In this document: positions 58,276 through 64,000 of the stretch, piece by piece
Numbering within the stretch: position 1 is the first letter of the stretch
Layout of the letters: every line of letters begins with the position of its first letter
Origin: Verrucomicrobium sp.
GTDB lineage: Bacteria; Verrucomicrobiota; Verrucomicrobiia; Methylacidiphilales; UBA1321
Direction: 5' to 3'
Length of the DNA stretch: 64,000 nucleotides
Assembly: GCA_017849585.1 (NCBI GenBank)
Contig: JAFIGT010000015.1
Location: forward strand, 62,001 to 126,000
Position numbers and translations under genes: made by a program
Notes under the pieces: model-generated
The model's database searches: none
Told to the model about the DNA's origin: nothing
What the model saw: only the letters and a program-made list of their open reading frames with translations

Positions 58276-60791
58276 GATGCTTGCGCCTCCTCGACGCCGC
58301 GCTTGTGAATGAGGCCTTTGGCTTCGAACCGGGCGAAGACCATGGTAATGGTGATGCCGATCAGGCCCATCAGGAGCATCCAGATGTAGCCGGACATATA
58401 ATTGTACTTCATCGGCGCGTACTCGGCGGTCAGCAGCGGCCGGGCCACCGTGATGCGTTGCAGGGCAGCCGATTTTTCAATACGGTCGTAGAACGCGCGC
58501 GCTTGGGGTAGCAGGTTATTTTGCGCGCCAAAGTAGGACTGCATCCGCAGGCTGATGGGGTCGTTGACCACCGTGGCCGCAGGTGCGTTGACCGGAATCA
58601 CCGCCGTGACGGTGATGGTCTTGGGTGCCGTGCCGGCATCGACGCGCACATGGTTGATGTCTGCGGGTGTGCGCAGGTTGCGCGCCGTGGCGGAAAGGCG
58701 GCGCTGTGGGCTGGGCACGGCGTCAAAGAGGCGCAGGATCACATTGACCACGCGTGTGATGGGCGAGACGTAGTCATCGACCGGCTTTTCCACGACCATT
58801 AAATTCAGCGCCAAGGCGGGAAGCTGCCGGATGCTGAGAGGAGCCGTGCCGGGAGTGAAAAGTCCCTTTTGTCGCAACGCAGAAACGCGTTCGACAGCAG
58901 CCTGCAGCTCGCGGGCAAGGACGAGTTCATTCTTTCCAGAGGGTAGAATGGCGCTGACCGCAATTCCGTAGCCAGTGTCGCGCTTCAGCGGTCGCAGATC
59001 GATGAGGTTGGGGAATTCCTGACGCAGATCGTTGAGATCTTGTTCCAATTCGTGAATATCGGGGCGTTTGTTGGTGGCGAGTTCGACAAGGACTGCTTGC
59101 TTGGTGCTGGCGCCGAGGACTTGATCGCCGTCAGTGATGAGCCGGGAAGCGAGCGCGGTGGTGACCTGTGTCTGAAACTTCTTCGCGCGTTCGGCCAGCG
59201 TGGCGTCGATTCCGTCAATTTGTTTGGTGAGCTCGGCGATGCGGGTGCTCTTAGCGTCTGCTTTTTGAGTGGTCTCGGACGCCGCCGTAGTCTGATTCTT
59301 GCGTGTTTGGTTGAACGCTTTGTCGCGGAGCAGTTTTTCCTCGGAAATCAGCATGGACCGTTCCTTGATCAACTCGTCCTTCCGCTTGGCGAGTTTTTCG
59401 CTCTCCTTGTTGCGCAGGCGAATTTCCCAGGCGCGACCCGTATCGCTGACGGTGCCATTGGCCTGCCAGGCGTTGGCTTCAATATTGGCGGCAGGGGCTT
59501 TGCTGTTGTCCTGCGGATAGGTCCAGATCGGATTCGCTCGGAGTTCTGCGCGCACTTCGGTTTTTTGATTCTGATCGCCGTTCAGCACCACACGGGCCAT
59601 TTCCCCGGCAGGCGGTTGGAAGAGGAGGGCGTAGGCCCAGATGAACAGGCCGACACCGTTGAGGGTGACGAGTCCGGTGACCCGGGTGACGAGAGCCGCA
59701 CCGGCAAAGTAGGTGCCCATTTTATTGCGGCGGATGTAATCGTAGACAAGGGGGACGTAGACCATGCTGGTGAGCAGACCGATGATGGAACCGGTTTCGC
59801 CGAAGGCGATGATTTCCACCAGCGAAGGCCGTTGATCGGGCAGGACGAACGTGACGTAGCAGAAATAGCTGAAGTTCAGCGCGACGGAGATGCAGATCAA
59901 AGTGCGATACGCCTTCATCCGGTTGAGCTTGTCGGCGAAGATGGTGAGCAGACCAATGATGAACATGTTGAGCACGCCGCCAACGGCGACGTTGATGCCC
60001 ATGTCCTGCTTGGTGTAGTTCCACTGGTCGGTGTAGAGCAGATTGCCGAGTGGCCCGAGTCCCGCCGCGAGCGTGGCGGAGCCGAAGACGAGCATGTAGA
60101 CCGGCCACAGTTCGGGATCGAGCAGGCCGCCAAAGAAGTTTTTGAGTGTGAGCTTTTGGCCGACGAGTTTGCTCTTCTGGTCGATTTCCTTGATTCCAAG
60201 CATGATCAACAGCAGCATCACGGTGAGGAGCAATCCGGCGGACCAGTAGATGACATCTTCCCCGACGAACGGCACGCCGGCCATGAAGGTGACATCATCG
60301 AATCGGCCCAGCGCGATGAAATAGAAGACCACGCCGGCGAGGTTGGTGCACCATTGCATGGCACCAGTGGCGCGGCCGCGTTCGTGAGGCGGAATGATCT
60401 CCTGCTTAAGCGGCTCCAGCGGTGTGTTCAGGTCGCTGAAAAAATAATAAGCCATGTAGACCGCGACCAATCCCCAAAAGTTGGGCATGAGCGGCATGAG
60501 AATCAGGCAGGTTGCTATGCCGGTCCACGATGTGACGATAAAGGGCTTGCGTCGTCCGAAGCGGGTCCAGATGCGATCGGAGATGAAACTGACGCAGGGG
60601 CCGAAGAGGATGGAGAGGAAGGTCGGCAGGCTGAGAATAAAAGTGAGACCTGCGGGATTCTCGACGAACTTTTTCAGCGAAAAAAGAAACGCGACGCCCA
60701 CGACACCCCACGTGTAACCGAACGACGCCCAGGGGAGGATCGAGAAGAAAATCCAACGCGGGGGGATCTCTTTTTTGCACGTAATGATCAT
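58272..60791 (-). CDS. MFS/GPH-type sugar transporter with a large insertion before the last helix
   Basis: A protein of 839 residues. Eleven hydrophobic helices (residues about 12-390) follow the MFS plan, with the loop motif DRIWTRFGRRKPFIV between helices 2 and 3 typical of glycoside-pentoside-hexuronide and sucrose-type symporters. A stretch of about 400 residues then precedes the final helix (YIWMLLMGLIGITITMVFA, about 805-825). The insert begins Lys/Glu-rich and coiled-coil-like (about 465-540) and continues with a soluble region of mixed character. If the N-terminus is cytoplasmic, the insert is periplasmic. It lies downstream of the GH2 gene and overlaps the DUF3592-like gene. Confidence 0.85.
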   Translation of the reverse strand: MIITCKKEIPPRWIFFSILPWASFGYTWGVVGVAFLFSLKKFVENPAGLTFILSLPTFLSILFGPCVSFISDRIWTRFGRRKPFIVTSWTGIATCLILMPLMPNFWGLVAVYMAYYFFSDLNTPLEPLKQEIIPPHERGRATGAMQWCTNLAGVVFYFIALGRFDDVTFMAGVPFVGEDVIYWSAGLLLTVMLLLIMLGIKEIDQKSKLVGQKLTLKNFFGGLLDPELWPVYMLVFGSATLAAGLGPLGNLLYTDQWNYTKQDMGINVAVGGVLNMFIIGLLTIFADKLNRMKAYRTLICISVALNFSYFCYVTFVLPDQRPSLVEIIAFGETGSIIGLLTSMVYVPLVYDYIRRNKMGTYFAGAALVTRVTGLVTLNGVGLFIWAYALLFQPPAGEMARVVLNGDQNQKTEVRAELRANPIWTYPQDNSKAPAANIEANAWQANGTVSDTGRAWEIRLRNKESEKLAKRKDELIKERSMLISEEKLLRDKAFNQTRKNQTTAASETTQKADAKSTRIAELTKQIDGIDATLAERAKKFQTQVTTALASRLITDGDQVLGASTKQAVLVELATNKRPDIHELEQDLNDLRQEFPNLIDLRPLKRDTGYGIAVSAILPSGKNELVLARELQAAVERVSALRQKGLFTPGTAPLSIRQLPALALNLMVVEKPVDDYVSPITRVVNVILRLFDAVPSPQRRLSATARNLRTPADINHVRVDAGTAPKTITVTAVIPVNAPAATVVNDPISLRMQSYFGAQNNLLPQARAFYDRIEKSAALQRITVARPLLTAEYAPMKYNYMSGYIWMLLMGLIGITITMVFARFEAKGLIHKRGVEEAQAS

Positions 60792-60848
60792 ATAAAGCCT
60801 GGATAAAAATTAGAAAAAGACACTCTATGATGAAATTGTATCAATCGC

Positions 60849-60860
60849 GATGCAAGCATC
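60849..60860. promoter_or_regulatory. Near-palindromic operator candidate before the transporter gene
   Basis: GATGCAAGCATC has complementary halves GATGC/GCATC around AA, of the size bound by LacI-family dimers. It sits 58 bases upstream of the transporter start, and TACAAT (minus strand, 60842-60837) just after it could be a -10 element. Confidence 0.35.
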
Positions 60861-60908
60861 TATTTGTGATATGGGTGGGAGTTTTTTGTGATGTTCGGTC
60901 TAGTGAAT

Positions 60909-60950
60909 GGTCCATGCCTGATTTCACATAAGTGATATCCGGCATGGACC
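60909..60950. terminator. Long palindrome (42 bases) between GH2 and transporter genes
   Basis: GGTCCATGCC (60909-60918) and GGCATGGACC (60941-60950) are perfect complements, and inside them GAT/ATC and TCAC/GTGA continue the pairing around an ATAA loop with two mismatched positions. On the minus strand it lies 31 bases after the GH2 stop. No T-tract follows, so it could be a 3'-end or processing hairpin, or a binding site. Confidence 0.5.
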
Positions 60951-60981
60951 AGATCAGCGCTGGAATCGTGATCGATGGAGC

Positions 60982-63261
60982 CTAATGCCCGTAAACTTGG
61001 GAAATCCACTGGCGATAGTGCGTGGGGTCGAACGGCGGATTACCAGAGAGGTAATGGTTGAGGCCCTTGCCTTGCGCGCTACTCCATTCGATGACGAGGA
61101 AACGGGCTTCGCTGCGGGTGTAGGGGACCTCCTGGGCGAGCGTGACGGCGTCCGGCGCTGCGGCGCACTGGCCCTCGGCGATGATCTTGTCATGGGCGAG
61201 GTCGCGCACGGTGTAGCGGAGGTCGAGGGTGTCGCGCGTGTCGTTGCAGACGACGAGATCGTGATTCCAGCCGCGCGATTCGCGGAACATCACGAGCACG
61301 GGTTGTTGCACGCGACGGATGAAGTGGTAGGCGAGCTTCTTGTTGAAATAGTAATCAACGACAGCGTCAGAGAATTGTGGCCAGCCGTCCATGAGGTTCC
61401 ACCAGAGCAACCCGGTGCGACGCCATTTCGCGCCCCGGAAAAGTTCGATGAAGAACTTCTTGGCTTCGGCCTGCACGCATTGGCTCTGGAAGGCGAAATC
61501 GTCGAGGTTGTCCGGAACGCGGCCGAACATCTCGCGGATTTGATTGCTCATGAGCTCGATGCGGTAGTCGTACAAATTTACGCCGGGAACGGGAGAGGTG
61601 GCGTGGAGCAGCCATTCGTCGTTGCCGGGCGGCCAGAGTTTCGCGGGGGAGATGAATTTTTTGATCGATTCAGGCGAGGGACAACCATGATAGCCCATCT
61701 CGCTGGCGAAGTGGGCGAGCGATTGTTCGTAGAACGGACTCTTGAAGTAATCGCGCGGACCCCAGAGATGATTTTCCGGCAGACGCGATTCGTCGGCCTT
61801 GAGCGCTTCGGCATCGATGTAAGGCGACGAGGGAAGGTAGGGACGGCGTGGGTCCTCGGCCTGCAGCACGCGGGGCAGTACTTCGCGGGTGAGGCGATTG
61901 GCTTCGGGGGAAGCACCTTTGATCCAGTAGTAGGCTTGATCGCATTCGTTGTCCCCGGCCCAGAGCGCGAGGGAGGGATGCTGGCGCAGACGACGCACGA
62001 CAGCGCGGGCTTCGGTTTCGAGCACCTTGCAGAACGCGTCGTCCTTCGGATAGTAGCCGCACGCCATGGCGAAGTCCTGCCAGATCAGGATGCCGTGCTC
62101 GTCGCAGAAATCGAAGAAGCAGTCGGGCTCGTAGACATTGCCACCCCAGCAGCGGAGCATGTTGCAGCCGGAGTCGAGGACGAGCTCGAGAATCTTGGGA
62201 ATGCGCTCGGCGTCGCGCGAATGATACGCGTCGGCGGGCACCCAGTTGCTGCCGTGGATGAAGACCTTCTCGCCGTTGACGAGGAAACAGAATTCGCCAT
62301 TGCCTGTGTTGTCAGTGGTGCTGGTGCGGCGCAGTTCGAGCGAGCGGATGCCGTGACGGAATTGCGCGCGGTCAATGGGTTGGCCGTTTTTCAGGAGAAC
62401 CACGGTGACATTGTAGAGCGATTGCGGACCGCGGTTGCGCGGCCACCAGAGGCGGGGATTGGAGATCTCGACGAAGGCGCGGCCTGCCTCGAACAGGACG
62501 ACGGTTTTCTGGTGAAAAGTGGAGTCGCCGCAGGAGCCGGTGATTTCGAGCTCGTATTTATTGGCCACTTCAGAGCCAAGCCGGGCGCGGAAATGAAGCG
62601 TCAACCGGGCCTCGCGGGCCGAGCAACTCATCGTGTCGAGGAAGAGCGTTTCGATTCGCTCATCGGGAAGATACTCGATGCGCACGGGACGCCACAGTCC
62701 CGCCGAGACGGCGCGCGGCATGATGTCCCATCCATACATGTGCGGTGCCTTGCGGACGTGAATGGCGTCGTAGTTGCTGCCGAGCGCGTTGAGGCCGGGC
62801 GGGTAGTCGAATTTGCGGGCCTCTTCGACCGCCGGGCGGATGTGGATGAGCAACTCGTTGCCTTCCGCGCGCGCGCCAGTGAGCGGCAGGGTGTGCGCGA
62901 TGAGCATATTCGCGCAGGAGCCGATGTGCTGGCCGTTGAGGTAGACCTCGGCAAAACAGTCGACGCCTTCCAGAACGAGCACAGGCGTTGTGCCGGGGTG
63001 CGGTGGGAGATCGAACGTGCGGAAGTACCAGACATGCGCACCTTCGTACTGACGCAGGCCCGTGATGTTCATGCCGTGGAAGGGCTCCTCAATGAGGCCA
63101 TGCTTTTGCAGGTCGAGCTCGAAGTTGCCGGGAACCTGACAGTCCAGCGCGCGCAGCCCGCTCTGCTCGAGTTGGGCGATGGTGGTGGGTTCGGCGGGAG
63201 TGAGGCTCCAAGCGAAGGACCAGGAACCGTTCAAGTCGAGAGTGGAGCGATCGGTGAACAT
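60982..63261 (-). CDS. GH2 beta-mannosidase-like glycosidase
   Basis: A protein of 759 residues resembling GH2 beta-mannosidases, which cleave terminal beta-mannose. The N-terminal jellyroll (LDLNGSWSFAWSL, QVPGNFELDL, EVYLNGQHIGSCAN) and the sandwich domain lead to the TIM barrel: GSNWVPADAYHSRDAERIPK, MLRCWGGNVYEPDCFFDFCD, GILIWQDFAMACGYYP, with the acid/base Glu in WAGDNECDQ (usually GNNE) and a nucleophile candidate in ASEMGYHGCPSPESI. No signal peptide, so cytoplasmic action on imported oligosaccharides is likely. It is 190 bases upstream of the transporter on the same strand. Confidence 0.88.
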   Translation of the reverse strand: MFTDRSTLDLNGSWSFAWSLTPAEPTTIAQLEQSGLRALDCQVPGNFELDLQKHGLIEEPFHGMNITGLRQYEGAHVWYFRTFDLPPHPGTTPVLVLEGVDCFAEVYLNGQHIGSCANMLIAHTLPLTGARAEGNELLIHIRPAVEEARKFDYPPGLNALGSNYDAIHVRKAPHMYGWDIMPRAVSAGLWRPVRIEYLPDERIETLFLDTMSCSAREARLTLHFRARLGSEVANKYELEITGSCGDSTFHQKTVVLFEAGRAFVEISNPRLWWPRNRGPQSLYNVTVVLLKNGQPIDRAQFRHGIRSLELRRTSTTDNTGNGEFCFLVNGEKVFIHGSNWVPADAYHSRDAERIPKILELVLDSGCNMLRCWGGNVYEPDCFFDFCDEHGILIWQDFAMACGYYPKDDAFCKVLETEARAVVRRLRQHPSLALWAGDNECDQAYYWIKGASPEANRLTREVLPRVLQAEDPRRPYLPSSPYIDAEALKADESRLPENHLWGPRDYFKSPFYEQSLAHFASEMGYHGCPSPESIKKFISPAKLWPPGNDEWLLHATSPVPGVNLYDYRIELMSNQIREMFGRVPDNLDDFAFQSQCVQAEAKKFFIELFRGAKWRRTGLLWWNLMDGWPQFSDAVVDYYFNKKLAYHFIRRVQQPVLVMFRESRGWNHDLVVCNDTRDTLDLRYTVRDLAHDKIIAEGQCAAAPDAVTLAQEVPYTRSEARFLVIEWSSAQGKGLNHYLSGNPPFDPTHYRQWISQVYGH

Positions 63262-63512
63262 AGATGAGGTGGTATGATAAAAGGAGCGGTGAGTCGATTC
63301 TAATATTGCGCAACAATTTCAGAGGCGGAGGAAGTATCTTTTTGGGAGTGAGTTACAGATTTTGTGAAAAGAAGGCGCGTAGGAGAGGCGCGCACGCTCA
63401 CGCTTTTCAGAGATTGCTCTTCAATCCAATATTCGAAGAGATTTAAGCCGAGAGACAGTGCTGATCTATCTCTAGTTATATGTTGCCAGTCAATGGCATG
63501 ACCGAAGGGCGG

Positions 63513-64000
63513 TTACACCGTCGCGACGGCAGCGACATCACCGAGCCACGCTCCGTGTTGGAGCATGGCATCCTGCACCAGCCGGGCATCGAGTCGGCGC
63601 GGTGTCGTTTTGTGCTGGAGCGCGAGCGCGGCAGCGAATCCGGCGGCTTCGCCCATGCCCATGGTATTGGCCATCACACGCACAGCGGAGAGTGCTTCGT
63701 GGGTGGCGCTGAGGCAGCGACCAGCGACGAGCAGATTGTCGACTTTCAACGGCACGAGGGAGCGGTAGGGGATGGTCCAGTATTTGCCGCCGTAGAAATG
63801 GTCGGTGGGATATTCGGTGGTGGCGTCGGTCGGGCTGTGGATGTCGATGGGATAGGAGCCGCAGTTGATCGCATCGGGGAACTTGACGAAATTCCAGATG
63901 TCGTCGCGGGTCAGGACATATTCGCCGACAATGCGCCGGGTCTCACGCACGCCGATTTTCGCAGAGGTCCACGAAACGAATGCCTTTTCGAATCCGGGGA
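63513..64000 (-). CDS. FAD-dependent oxidoreductase, C-terminal part (runs off window)
   Basis: The last 162 residues of a minus-strand gene whose start lies beyond the window edge. Segments GVRETRRIVGEYVLTRDDIW, YWTIPYRSLVPLKVDNLLVA, GRCLSATHEALSAVRVMANT and MGMGEAAGFAAALALQHKT match the C-terminal half of the FAD_oxidored family (FAD-dependent dehydrogenases common in Planctomycetes and Verrucomicrobiota saccharolytic loci). The substrate is unknown. It lies upstream of the GH2 gene on the same strand, with 251 bases between them in which I see no gene or strong signal. Confidence 0.8.
   Translation of the reverse strand, partial: PGFEKAFVSWTSAKIGVRETRRIVGEYVLTRDDIWNFVKFPDAINCGSYPIDIHSPTDATTEYPTDHFYGGKYWTIPYRSLVPLKVDNLLVAGRCLSATHEALSAVRVMANTMGMGEAAGFAAALALQHKTTPRRLDARLVQDAMLQHGAWLGDVAAVATV

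Noticed and set aside
59040-60806. Open frame of 588 codons on the plus strand opposite the transporter
   Set aside because: Shadow of the transporter gene. The minus-strand product has eleven clear membrane helices and a family loop motif; the plus-strand product has none.
60985-63267. Open frame of 760 codons on the plus strand opposite the GH2 gene
   Set aside because: It mirrors the GH2 gene almost exactly. High GC at third codon positions removes stops from one antisense frame. It has no recognisable domain, whereas the minus-strand product shows full GH2 motifs.

Overview
The window looks like a chromosomal segment of a Gram-negative bacterium of the Verrucomicrobiota or a close relative. 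This rests on gene content: an LPS-export outer-membrane protein (LptD-like), a PEP-CTERM surface protein, a DUF1800/DUF1501 gene pair, cytoplasmic glycosidases with a sugar transporter, a long three-domain-type IspG, and coding DNA with strong third-position GC bias. No lineage marker such as an rRNA gene is present. I see no prophage, integrase, transposase, CRISPR array or recognisable defence island.

Layout. (1) 1-5143: a truncated fucose-isomerase-like gene (minus), rpiB, a cupin, a two-lobed aspartic protease and a GH78-like alpha-L-rhamnosidase, a sugar-use neighbourhood. (2) 5306-6174: two stand-alone CheY-like receivers on the minus strand. (3) 6546-19792: the conserved translation/transcription block tRNA-Thr, tuf, tRNA-Trp, secE, nusG, rplK, rplA, rplJ, rplL, rpoB, rpoC, closed by a strong terminator and punctuated by hairpins in nearly every wide spacer. 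(4) 20012-25462: an FHA-PATAN protein, nadA, lptD and UDP-glucose dehydrogenase. (5) 25580-32909: purA, uppS, cdsA, dxr, rseP, ispG, a tightly packed run joining MEP isoprenoid synthesis, undecaprenyl carrier, CDP-diacylglycerol and envelope proteolysis. (6) 33201-40979: a PEP-CTERM protein, DUF1501 and DUF1800 proteins, a large TPR protein and endonuclease III. (7) 40995-47306 (minus): an M42-like peptidase and a full branched-chain amino-acid ABC cassette livJHMGF. (8) 47470-57590: hemQ, a MidA-type methyltransferase, TolC and Obg, two tandem beta-carbonic anhydrases, mazG, a DNA glycosylase, an unknown helical protein, and a siroheme nitrite/sulfite reductase. (9) 57667-64000 (minus): an FAD oxidoreductase (truncated by the window edge), a GH2 beta-mannosidase-like enzyme, a GPH/MFS-type transporter carrying an extra domain of about 400 residues, and a small DUF3592-like membrane protein, which reads as a second sugar-use cluster.

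Most of the window is ordinary housekeeping DNA. I did not find a clear new multi-gene system. The observations most worth a second look are a promoter-hairpin-T-tract unit before tRNA-Thr/tuf that could be a small RNA or attenuator, a dispersed family of word-like inverted repeats confined to intergenic spacers, the transporter with a large predicted periplasmic insertion, and the paired exported/cytoplasmic carbonic anhydrases whose leaders both contain hairpins. All functional calls come from reading motifs by eye; none was checked against a database.
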